This document shows, piece after piece, positions 26,996 through 33,527 of a DNA stretch of 64,000 bases. The notes beneath the pieces are model-generated. The model worked only from the letters and a program-made list of their open reading frames with translations, ran no database searches and had not been told where the DNA came from. The stretch comes from Nitratifractor salsuginis DSM 16511 (lineage in GTDB: Bacteria; Campylobacterota; Campylobacteria; Campylobacterales; Sulfurovaceae). Position 1 is the first letter of the stretch. Every line of letters starts with the position of its first letter. The position numbers and the translations under genes were made by a program. The DNA is taken from NCBI RefSeq assembly GCF_000186245.1, contig NC_014935.1, positions 1,736,001 to 1,800,000 on the forward strand. The letters are read 5' to 3'.

Positions 26996-27107
26996 CATCT
27001 TCAAAGTCCGGGATGAGCTCCCGGAAAAAATCTTTTTCATATCGCTCGATAGTTTACTTTTTCGGGATCGACTGAGGTATAATGTCGTTTCGATTTCCCT
27101 ATGAGAA

Positions 27108-27207
27108 TGGGGGGTATGTGATCCTGGTGGACACCGCGGGCTTCAAACCCGATCGTCCGGGCGGATGACCGTCCGGAGGGAGGTTCGATTCCTCCACCCT
27201 CTCGCCA
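27108..27207 (+). tRNA. selC: tRNA-Sec (anticodon UCA)
   Basis: About 100 nt, too long for an ordinary tRNA. The anticodon loop CTTCAAA lies between CGGG and CCCG. A 9-bp variable arm TCCGGGCGG-ATGA-CCGTCCGGA, the T arm GGAGG-TTCGATT-CCTCC, and an encoded GCCA end complete it. The long variable arm and UCA anticodon are diagnostic of selenocysteine tRNA. The acceptor stem is imperfect: GGGGGGT (5') against ACCCTCT gives two G-U pairs, and the outermost pair (T27108-C27203) mismatches. A phage integrase gene follows within 185 bp, so the 3' end is the likely attachment site. Confidence 0.9.
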
Positions 27208-27302
27208 CGATAACTTCATAGTTCTTCGTATTTCCCCTTTTTATCCCATTTTATCGACGTTTTAATCTCCGTTTTCTTTCGTTGCGTTTCGCCAAATTTC
27301 GC

Positions 27303-27330
27303 CACCATTAAAAAAAGTTAGGGGTATAAT
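27303..27330 (+). promoter_or_regulatory. Putative integrase promoter
   Basis: TATAAT (27325-27330) in an A-rich context (AAAAAAAGTTAGGGG just upstream), 60 bases before the integrase ATG. No good -35. The remaining 27208-27300 has no gene. Confidence 0.4.
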
Positions 27331-27390
27331 AGGGGCATTTTGGGCAATGGGGGAACCGGATGCCCCTAAAACCAGTCTAGGAGGGCGACA

Positions 27391-28557
27391 ATGGCACGCG
27401 GGGTGGTACCTTTGAGCGATACGAAGATCAGGCAGGCGAAACCTAGAGAGAAACCGTATAAGCTTTTCGATGGAGGTGGGCTCTATCTCTATGTGTCACC
27501 GAAAGGGGCAAAGAGCTGGAGGATGAAATATCGGCATCCGGTAACCAAAAAAGACCAGACCATCACATTCGGCCTCTACCCCGGCATCTCACTCAAACGG
27601 GCCAGGGAGATGCGCGAAGAGGTACGCTCCGCATTGATAGATGGGCTCGATCCCAAATGCCCGGCCGGTGAAGAGGTGAGGTTTCGGGATCTGGCTACCG
27701 AGTGGCTGGATCTGCAAAAGATCGGCAACAAACATAGGCGTTTCCAGCGCGGGCGGCTGGACAACCATATCAATCCCCGGATAGGCGATCTGCCGATAGA
27801 CAAGATCACGAGGCGGGACGTGGCGCGGGTGCTGACGGAGGTCTACGCCGCAGGCAAAGAGGAGACGGCCGGGCGATTGCACTCGATCATCACGTCGGTC
27901 CTGAGATACGCGGTGGCCAGAGGGCTGATCGAGCACAATGTCGCAGCGGATATTGACCGCGCGACCTTGATCCCGCCGCCAGAGAAAAAACACTTGCGCA
28001 CGATCACCAACCCGAAAGAGATCGGGCACTTTGTCCAGGCAGTCAAAGAGTACCCCGGGTATTGGGTCACCAGCCGCGCGCTCCTGCTGCAACTCTACAC
28101 CGCCACTCGACCGGGAGAAGCGCGGGGGATGCGCTGGGATGAGATCGACGGTGATCTCTGGCATATCCCGGCCCATCGAATGAAAATGAAACGCCCCCAC
28201 ACCGTGCCGCTTTCAGTCCCGGCCCGACAGATCATCGAAGAGATGCGGGGATTCTGCGGGGATTCCGAGTTTGTATTCCCCTCCCCTTTTTCCAAGACGC
28301 GGCCAATCAGCAACAACACGGTCAATGTAGCGATCAAGCGCATCGGTTATGGGGACAAGCTCGTCGCACACGGTTTGCGCTCGATGTTCTCGACCATAGC
28401 ACACGAGCAGAGCGGATTCCCTCACGAAGTAATTGAGGCACAGCTGGCCCACGCTACCGGCTCCGAGGTTAGCCGGGCCTACAACCGGGCTGAATACCTC
28501 GATGAGCGCCGCAAACTGGTGGAATGGTGGGCTGGGTGGCTAGAGGGGCTGGCCTAG
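27391..28557 (+). CDS. int: Tyrosine integrase, P4/DUF4102 type
   Basis: 388 residues. The N-terminal arm-binding domain (LSDTKIRQAKPREKPYKLFDGGGLYLYVSPKGAKSW) is typical of tRNA-targeting P4-type integrases. It is followed by a SAM-like core-binding domain (about 95-180) and the catalytic domain with R240 (TRPGEARG), H327 and R330 (HGLRSMF), H354 and nucleophile Y364 (SRAYNRAEYLDERR). AGGAGG lies upstream of the ATG. Position next to selC defines it as the enzyme that integrated this prophage. A diverged copy of its last 100 bp occurs at 29877-29976. Confidence 0.95.
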   Translation: MARGVVPLSDTKIRQAKPREKPYKLFDGGGLYLYVSPKGAKSWRMKYRHPVTKKDQTITFGLYPGISLKRAREMREEVRSALIDGLDPKCPAGEEVRFRDLATEWLDLQKIGNKHRRFQRGRLDNHINPRIGDLPIDKITRRDVARVLTEVYAAGKEETAGRLHSIITSVLRYAVARGLIEHNVAADIDRATLIPPPEKKHLRTITNPKEIGHFVQAVKEYPGYWVTSRALLLQLYTATRPGEARGMRWDEIDGDLWHIPAHRMKMKRPHTVPLSVPARQIIEEMRGFCGDSEFVFPSPFSKTRPISNNTVNVAIKRIGYGDKLVAHGLRSMFSTIAHEQSGFPHEVIEAQLAHATGSEVSRAYNRAEYLDERRKLVEWWAGWLEGLA

Positions 28558-28677
28558 TTGCGACCTCTACCACCCCAAGACTGTAAGCACCCTCCCAAGC
28601 CCCCCCGATCTCTCGGGGCACGATCAAATCAATGTGACCATAGCCGACACAATATAGTCACAATTTGGTCACAGTGT

Positions 28678-28703
28678 GCCTGTATCCTAATCAGGATACA
28701 GGC
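28678..28703 (+). terminator. Terminator after the integrase
   Basis: GCCTGTATCCT-AATC-AGGATACAGGC, a perfect 11-bp stem and tetraloop, 120 bases past the integrase stop. The upstream stretch 28630-28677 holds repeated TGTGACC/GGTCACA half-sites and TAGTCACAATTTGGTCACA, which recurs at 29974. Confidence 0.65.
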
Positions 28704-28762
28704 TCGAAAAGCCAAAACGTCCGCTTTTTTATTGTTTTTCGTGCATTTTGAATGTTTTCCCC

Positions 28763-28791
28763 TTGACATACAGCTCATTTTGAGCTATAAT
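28763..28791 (+). promoter_or_regulatory. Strong promoter P1 of cargo cassette 1, with operator-like palindrome
   Basis: TTGACA (28763-28768), exactly 17 bp, TATAAT (28786-28791): full consensus at both hexamers. The spacer carries AGCTCA-TTT-TGAGCT (28772-28786), so a repressor bound there would block polymerase. Confidence 0.8.
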
Positions 28792-28817
28792 TAGGGTATA
28801 AATAAATTAAAGGAGAG

Positions 28818-29396
28818 GTGATGATGAAGGGAACGATTTGTTACAATGATGATAGAGGGGTCTTCTGCGACGACCCCAAGAGAGCGTTTTGGGCAGATGA
28901 CATGGACGAGGTTGTCATAGCCAAAAAAGAGGATCTGAATCGAGCTGGGTTGCAGGCGGAGGACCTTGGCAGGCTTTCACGTGATGAGATCGACAACATC
29001 ATGATGGAACATGCCATTAACGTAGAAGAATTCCCATTTGAAGGTTATTTTGAAGAGCCAAAAGAAGGGGAATATATCGTGATTTTCACAGACGATAGCG
29101 ATTCTAAGGTCGGGGACGACCCCTATTTCTGGGACTACGACAATATTGGCATCAGATACTGGGATGGATCAAACTGGAAGGAAGAGTTTTTCAATTTCTC
29201 TACTGACGTCGAAATTGTCAGAGAAATAGAGGGAAAAGACGACAGATATTTTGTCGCCCGGGACGGCGATGATTTTTGGGGATGCTACGAGTCTGACAGA
29301 AATTATGGTCCTGCAAGATGTCAGCTCATGAGCAAGTATGACCAGAGTATGAGTGATGAAAATCTGGCTGAGTTGATAGACGCGATTCTTTGGTGA
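28818..29396 (+). CDS. Acidic protein of unknown function, cargo cassette 1
   Basis: 192 residues behind AAAGGAGAGG, read from the consensus promoter P1. Very acidic and rich in Asp, Glu, Trp and Tyr (DDPKRAFWADDMDEV, DDSDSKVGDDPYFWDYDNIG), with no Cys-metal or nuclease motif recognised and no membrane segment. The composition resembles DNA-mimic or anti-defence proteins, which is only a suggestion. It lies between the integrase and a small HTH gene, a position where temperate phages carry accessory genes. Confidence 0.65.
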   Translation: MMMKGTICYNDDRGVFCDDPKRAFWADDMDEVVIAKKEDLNRAGLQAEDLGRLSRDEIDNIMMEHAINVEEFPFEGYFEEPKEGEYIVIFTDDSDSKVGDDPYFWDYDNIGIRYWDGSNWKEEFFNFSTDVEIVREIEGKDDRYFVARDGDDFWGCYESDRNYGPARCQLMSKYDQSMSDENLAELIDAILW

Positions 29397-29453
29397 TATG
29401 AGGATTCGGAAAAAGTTACCCGGGCTTTGCACCCGGTTGGCCCGAAGGCTGAT

Positions 29454-29518
29454 CGCATCCGGGCGGAACGCAATGTTCGCGCGTTTTCGTTCCAAATCCC
29501 ATAGGGAACCCGGATGCG
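29454..29518 (+). ncRNA. Nested inverted repeat upstream of the cassette-1 HTH gene
   Basis: CGCATCCGGG (29454-29463) pairs perfectly with CCCGGATGCG (29509-29518). Inside, GGAACG pairs with CGTTCC. Just upstream a smaller CCGGG/CCCGG structure occurs at 29418-29436. It lies in the 150-nt gap before the HTH gene and may be a structured 5' leader or a small RNA. Confidence 0.4.
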
Positions 29519-29547
29519 TAGCGAAATGATATCAAAAAAGGAGAACT

Positions 29548-29766
29548 ATGTCAAGCCTCATAAAGGAAGTACAAGGGGCTCTCGGTCTTACCCAGATCGA
29601 GCTTGCAAAAAAGATGGGTGTCAGCCCGGCGACTCTACGCCGTTGGGCTGAGGAACTGCCGCCACATGCAAAAGCACACCTTGAGGCACTGCTTGATCTA
29701 TGCAAATGTCAGCAAAAACTATCGAAGTTGACAGAAGCGATACGTATAGTGGAGTCTCACTTGTAG
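29548..29766 (+). CDS. Small helix-turn-helix protein, cargo cassette 1
   Basis: 72 residues. The XRE-like HTH is clear: LTQIELAKKMGVSPATLRRWAE (about 14-35), then a short helical tail. AAAAAGGAG upstream of the ATG. Likely the regulator of its own cassette, perhaps acting on the palindrome in promoter P1 (inference). It ends only about 10 bases before the fused remnants. Confidence 0.7.
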   Translation: MSSLIKEVQGALGLTQIELAKKMGVSPATLRRWAEELPPHAKAHLEALLDLCKCQQKLSKLTEAIRIVESHL

Positions 29767-29775
29767 TATATATGA

Positions 29776-29880
29776 TGATGCCCTTTTACTGCTGCATACC
29801 ACAGCCTCACAGTCCACGGCGGGAAGATAGTCGCTTTGATTTGGTAGCCACACGCTCCATAACAGCCTGGGAACATCGGC
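29776..29880 (-). pseudogene. Remnant of a DUF1353-protein gene
   Basis: Matches two parts of the intact DUF1353 gene: 30821-30863 (TGATnCCC..., GCATACCACA, CTCAC.GTCCACG) and 30956-31017 (AGATAGTCGCTTTGATTTGG, GCTCCATAACAGCC.GGGAACATCGGC), with about 92 bp between them missing. Same orientation as the intact gene. It joins the integrase remnant at the short shared sequence ATCGGC(T/G)CC. Confidence 0.75.
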
Positions 29881-29976
29881 TCCGAGGTTAGTCGGGCCTA
29901 CAACCGGGCCGAATATCTCGATGAGCGCCGCAAATTGGTAGAATGGTGGGCTCAGTGGTTGGAGGGGCTGGGATAG
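29877..29976 (+). pseudogene. Remnant of a second integrase (3' end)
   Basis: One hundred bases matching the integrase 3' end (28458-28557) at about 89% identity and in the same frame, including the Tyr nucleophile region and ending in TAG. Nearly all differences are silent; only two residues change (Gly to Gln, Ala to Gly). It therefore comes from a related but separate integrase rather than a fresh copy of the resident gene. The non-coding TAGTCACAATTTGGTCACA that follows also recurs after the resident integrase (28655). Confidence 0.85.
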
Positions 29977-30066
29977 TCACAATTTGGTCACATTGTGCCA
30001 ACCCCACCAAACAATCCCATATGTTCAGATTTTTTACAATATTTTCCGATTTTATCTGATTTTCAC

Positions 30067-30095
30067 TTGACAAATCCGATTATATAGGATATACT
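30067..30095 (+). promoter_or_regulatory. Strong promoter P2 of cargo cassette 2
   Basis: TTGACA (30067-30072), 17-bp spacer, TATACT (30090-30095). The spacer contains ATCC...GGAT arms (imperfect dyad). Preceded by AT-rich sequence. Same layout as promoter P1 1.3 kb upstream. Between the integrase remnant and this promoter (29977-30066) there is no gene. Confidence 0.75.
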
Positions 30096-30123
30096 ACGGT
30101 ATATAAAGAATAAAGGAGATGAG

Positions 30124-30399
30124 ATGAAACTGATTCGCAATAAAGATCGCCTGGGTTACGGCAAAGAGGACAAGTGGCTTTACCGTGGGTATAAGACTGA
30201 GGACGGGGCCTACTATATCCTCGAAGAGAGCGACGGATACAGCCCCTATATCCATGTCATCCATGCCGAAGACTACCCAAGGATTTATGATGAGTATGGC
30301 AACAAGATCGAGCGTATATCCAAATTCTCGATTGCCAGCGTAAAGGGCGGTTTGAGCGAAGAGCAGGCCCGGAAAGCCTTGAGAAAGGTTGCTATATGA
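30124..30399 (+). CDS. Unknown protein, cargo cassette 2
   Basis: 91 residues after AAAGGAGATGAG. N-terminal two thirds are strand-like and aromatic (GKEDKWLYRGYKTEDGAYYILEESDGY), then a short helical end with LSEEQARKALRKVAI. No family recognised. Its stop overlaps the next start by 4 bases (ATGA), so the two are a coupled pair under promoter P2, a layout seen in toxin-antitoxin or superinfection-exclusion pairs (inference). Confidence 0.65.
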   Translation: MKLIRNKDRLGYGKEDKWLYRGYKTEDGAYYILEESDGYSPYIHVIHAEDYPRIYDEYGNKIERISKFSIASVKGGLSEEQARKALRKVAI

Positions 30400-30815
30400 A
30401 AATCACACAAAAAGACATCGCCCGATATTTCGGGCTTTCCGAAGACACAATCACAAAATGGAAAAAGGGGAGCGTAGAGCAGCAGCGCCGCTACTATGCG
30501 ATGCGTGAATATTACGAGCGCCAGCATCGCGGTTGGGAGATCGACTACCAGAGCGGCAAGGCCACCCATCCCAATATCGTGGTCAAAATCTCAGAAGAGC
30601 CGACCGCTCCATTTCTGATTTGCGACAAGATGGTTTCCCTGGGGTTCGACAAAAAAGACGACGATGGAGTGCGCCATTTTTATGTCGCCCCGCTTGAGAT
30701 TGACAAAAGTCTCTGGAAAGAAGCGGAAAAAGGCGGGGGCAAATCTCTGGCTCGGCTTATGAGTCAGCTTGGGGATGCGTTTGATCTTGACAAGTGGGGC
30801 GCGGCCCATACTTGA
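30396..30815 (+). CDS. HTH-domain protein, cargo cassette 2
   Basis: 139 residues. The N-terminal HTH is ITQKDIARYFGLSEDTITKWKKG (about 3-26), followed by a linker and a second, mixed alpha/beta domain (residues 60-139, ICDKMVSLGFDKKDDDGVRHFYV) with no recognised family. The last 59 bases overlap the 3' end of the convergent DUF1353 gene. Probable regulator of the cassette. Confidence 0.65.
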   Translation: MKITQKDIARYFGLSEDTITKWKKGSVEQQRRYYAMREYYERQHRGWEIDYQSGKATHPNIVVKISEEPTAPFLICDKMVSLGFDKKDDDGVRHFYVAPLEIDKSLWKEAEKGGGKSLARLMSQLGDAFDLDKWGAAHT

Positions 30816-31131
30816 CACGGTGATACCCTCTCACCGCCGCATACCACAACCTCACCGTCCACGCTCCTACTCCCAACCTCCTCAGAGCACGATACAGCAC
30901 ACGATCCGCTCTCTCGTATTCGCCCAGGTCGCACAGGTAATCGTGGAGGACCACCGCCGGCAGATAGTCGCTTTGATTTGGCGGCCAAATGCTCCATAAC
31001 AGCCGGGGAACATCGGCGCCATTGGTGCGGTACCCGGCCGGGACGCTGACCCCCAGCCAGTCAAACGGTTTCAGCAGTTTGTAGCGGTGGCCAGGGAGCG
31101 GGCAGATGTGGAGATTTTCGTAGGGGCTCAC
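30757..31131 (-). CDS. DUF1353 phage protein
   Basis: 124 residues from a GTG start that overlaps the endolysin stop (GTGA). Matches the DUF1353 family found beside phage lysis genes: FDWLGVSVPAGYRTNGADVPRLLWSIWPP, then VVLHDYLCDLGEYERADRVLYRALRRLG with HD and D/E residues that form a likely metal site. Some members are proposed to be lytic enzymes. Last gene of the leftward late operon. Confidence 0.75.
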   Translation of the reverse strand: MSPYENLHICPLPGHRYKLLKPFDWLGVSVPAGYRTNGADVPRLLWSIWPPNQSDYLPAVVLHDYLCDLGEYERADRVLYRALRRLGVGAWTVRLWYAAVRGYHRVKYGPRPTCQDQTHPQADS

Positions 31132-31850
31132 GCTTCCTTGCCTCCCAGCCCGGCGACCCCGTGCCACTCTGCGAGCTCGAAGCTCTCGGGATGGTAGTCA
31201 TCGGGGATGCGAAAATCTATCCATACGTGAGCCGGGTATTTTTTGACACAGACGGCATCGTTCTGGTTGCCTCCCAGGATGTAGAGATATTTGCCGTCAG
31301 GCGTTGCCCCGACGACGAAGCCGACGTGTCCGCCTCCTTTGCGGCTCTTGACCGCAATAGCCCCAAGTACAGGGCGGTGGGCCGACCTTCCGAAATGGAG
31401 CCAGCTTTTGGCTCCCAAAGAGTAATCCGGGATCTGATCGCCATATCCCGCCTGCACCATCACCCAGCCGACGAAACCGGCACACCAGGGGGTCTCGTCG
31501 TCCTTGACCCATTTGCCCCACTTCGTGGCGTGCATATACTCCAGTACGCGCGGGTTGTGGGTCGGGCCGTGAATTTCTTTGACTCCTATCTCTTTGATGG
31601 CGATCTGGAGCCACGTAGGAAGATGCCCCGGCACGTCGGGAGGATGCTCGATCTCCCAGATCGTTTGCCAGAGGGCGCGGTTGTTCACGCTCTTGATAGC
31701 GGCGGCGGTTATCGGACCGAACTCTCCATCGATGGCGATGTTTTTGCCCAGGAGTTTGAGCGCTTTTTGAATCAGCCGGATTTTGTCCTCATCACCCCAC
31801 TCCACGAGTAGACGGCTACCAGGGTTATGGAGCGTTTCGATCAGGCTCAT
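31128..31850 (-). CDS. Endolysin: peptidoglycan-binding domain plus CHAP-type amidase/peptidase
   Basis: 240 residues. The N-terminal part (KIRLIQKALKLLGKNIAIDGEFGPITAAAIKSV) is a PG_binding_1 repeat. The C-terminal domain is CHAP/NlpC-like of the TIGR02594 type, with catalytic Cys in DETPWCAGFVGWVMVQAGY and His in KGGGHVGFVVG. No signal peptide, so it needs the holin at 43045-43401, which is unusually far away. ATG at 31850 overlaps the previous stop (ATGA). Confidence 0.85.
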   Translation of the reverse strand: MSLIETLHNPGSRLLVEWGDEDKIRLIQKALKLLGKNIAIDGEFGPITAAAIKSVNNRALWQTIWEIEHPPDVPGHLPTWLQIAIKEIGVKEIHGPTHNPRVLEYMHATKWGKWVKDDETPWCAGFVGWVMVQAGYGDQIPDYSLGAKSWLHFGRSAHRPVLGAIAVKSRKGGGHVGFVVGATPDGKYLYILGGNQNDAVCVKKYPAHVWIDFRIPDDYHPESFELAEWHGVAGLGGKEA

Positions 31851-32026
31851 AGGCACACCTCCACCCTGATAACCAGATTCCCGGCAGCATCTCTATCGGA
31901 TGATACGATATCGAGCCGCACCCCTTCGATGACTACCGCACTCTCCCCTTTCTGCCAAGCTGCGATGATCTCGTCACGATGCCGCCCGTCCAGGTACCGC
32001 CCGAATTGATTGACTACGCTCGTCAT
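31847..32026 (-). CDS. Small phage protein of unknown function
   Basis: 59 residues starting MTSVVNQFGRYLDGRHRDEI after GGAGGCAAT. An in-frame upstream ATG at 32143 lies inside gene D and has no ribosome-binding site. Short amphipathic helix, then strands (VVIEGVRLDIVSSDRDAAGNLVIRVEVCL). Located between gene D and the endolysin. No family recognised. Confidence 0.6.
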   Translation of the reverse strand: MTSVVNQFGRYLDGRHRDEIIAAWQKGESAVVIEGVRLDIVSSDRDAAGNLVIRVEVCL

Positions 32027-32039
32027 ATTGCCTCCTGCT

Positions 32040-32945
32040 TTAGATTGCCCATTCAAGTTCAACGGTCGAAGTGAATTTCTCACCCACTTTATGCACGGCC
32101 CTTGTGATGAGATATTCTCCGTCGGCTTTGCCGAACCCCACACACGTCACCTTCCCTCCGGCGATGATGTTCTGCCCCTCGATCGTCACCGACCCGGTGC
32201 GGCTTTTTGCCTGGAGTTTTTCGAGCTTAGCCGTCGCCAGGTCTTTGGCCTCCTGTTTGTTTTTCGCCTGGATCTCCATGTGATATTCCGGGGCTCCTTT
32301 ACCTACCACGATCTCAACCTTTTTGTTCCGTTTCGGATCGTGGTATTTGGCCCGGACCGAGTTGTAATAAAATTTCCGCGACTGTCGAAAATGCCACTTC
32401 TCCGCCTGCATTGCGTTGATCACAAAATAAGGCAGGGCATCGGACTTCTTTGAGAGGAAAATCAGCGTGCTGTTTTTGACGTTGAAAATGGCGTTGTATT
32501 TGTCGGCGAACCGCTTGAGCAAAGCCACGTCGCTCTCGTTCTTCTGGTCCACGTGTTCGAGCTGATGCGTCATATCACACTTTACTTGCAATCCGTAGCG
32601 CTTCGCCACTTTGCCCACCAGTTCTTTGAGGGTGAGCTTCTGATAGCTCTTGTCGCGCTTCTTTTTCATCTCGTCGGAAAAAGCCGCGCTAGTGAAGATC
32701 AGCCGCTCCCGATCATTCTCCGGCTCGATCGATTGCAGGTTGTAGCTCCCCAGGGGCCACAACGCGCCCTCCTGATAGCCTGCCAGCGCCGTAACGGTCA
32801 TCTCCTGGGCGATCGTCGCACTGGAAAACTCACAAACAACGGAGAGGCTGTCGGATTCGTCGTCGATGTTGTCCGTCACCGAAACCTCCGAGACCCCGGT
32901 GGCTACCAAGGCCCCCAGCACTTGAATAAACGGAGTTACGACCAT
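32040..32945 (-). CDS. Baseplate hub / late control protein D (P2 gpD-like)
   Basis: 301 residues. P2 gpD and Mu gp44-type hub protein at the top of the tail spike. Pattern: N-terminal VSEVSVTDNIDDESDSLSV, LGSYNLQSIEPENDRERLIFTSAAFSDEMKKKRDKSY, TLKELVGKVAKRYGL, RFADKYNAIFNVKNSTLIF, and the C-terminal GSVTIEGQNIIAGGKVTCVGFGKADGEYLITRAVHKV. Order X-D after U and the tape measure is as in P2. Confidence 0.9.
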   Translation of the reverse strand: MVVTPFIQVLGALVATGVSEVSVTDNIDDESDSLSVVCEFSSATIAQEMTVTALAGYQEGALWPLGSYNLQSIEPENDRERLIFTSAAFSDEMKKKRDKSYQKLTLKELVGKVAKRYGLQVKCDMTHQLEHVDQKNESDVALLKRFADKYNAIFNVKNSTLIFLSKKSDALPYFVINAMQAEKWHFRQSRKFYYNSVRAKYHDPKRNKKVEIVVGKGAPEYHMEIQAKNKQEAKDLATAKLEKLQAKSRTGSVTIEGQNIIAGGKVTCVGFGKADGEYLITRAVHKVGEKFTSTVELEWAI

Positions 32946-33133
32946 AGATTCACCCCTTTTGCCTGCTTCTCCTCTCTCTCGGGCAGTTTAAGGAGCGTCC
33001 CGGCCGGGATGATAGGCATCTTGTGGGTCTCGGGGTTGAGCCGGAGGATCTTCTCCGTGTAATCCACCGTGCCGAAAACATCCATCGAGACCTGATCCGC
33101 CCTCATGTCGTAATCCAATCTATACCAGCGCAA
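32936..33133 (-). CDS. Tail protein X (LysM-like, P2 gpX)
   Basis: 65 residues. The P2 gpX/LysM pattern is seen: MRADQVSMDVFGTVDYTEKILRLNPETHKMPIIPAGTLLKLPE. Probably links the tail tube or hub to peptidoglycan. It overlaps gene D by 10 bases and gene U by 14. Confidence 0.88.
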   Translation of the reverse strand: MRWYRLDYDMRADQVSMDVFGTVDYTEKILRLNPETHKMPIIPAGTLLKLPEREEKQAKGVNLWS

Positions 33134-33527
33134 GGAGCCCTCCCAAGATGCTGAGTATTCCCAGCCCGCCGCCGCTGACCCGCTTCATCGTTACCGAAAT
33201 ATCCATCGAGACCGCGCCGGAATGACTGACGAAATCCTTTCGGTTAATCCGGTAGTCGGTGATGATCACCCGCTCGCTCTCCCCCGTCGCCATCGTGAAG
33301 CGGGTGGGGTTTTTGGATTTGAGCATCGATTCGAGCGCCAGAGCCCTGGAGTTCGAGGCGGCGACATACCGCCCGGACATCGCGATGGTCTTGGTGGAGC
33401 CTTGGGTATTGTGGTAGTGGGGATCGTCGCCATAGGGCTTGTACTCCCCAAAGTGGGCGTTACTCGACATCCCCAGTCCCGTCACGTCGTGCGCTTCAAA
33501 AACGAATCCTCCGATGCTACAGATCAC
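33120..33527 (-). CDS. Tail protein U (P2 gpU)
   Basis: 135 residues. gpU features include the N-terminal strand pair, STKTIAMSGRYVAASNSRALALESMLKSKNPTRFTMATGE and a C-terminal hydrophobic GGGLGILSILGGLLALV. Acts near the tail tip/tape-measure junction in P2. Overlaps the tape-measure stop by 11 bases. Confidence 0.85.
   Translation of the reverse strand: MICSIGGFVFEAHDVTGLGMSSNAHFGEYKPYGDDPHYHNTQGSTKTIAMSGRYVAASNSRALALESMLKSKNPTRFTMATGESERVIITDYRINRKDFVSHSGAVSMDISVTMKRVSGGGLGILSILGGLLALV

Noticed and set aside
27037-27219. 60-codon minus-strand frame
   Set aside because: Lies over the tRNA-Sec gene, whose structure explains the sequence.
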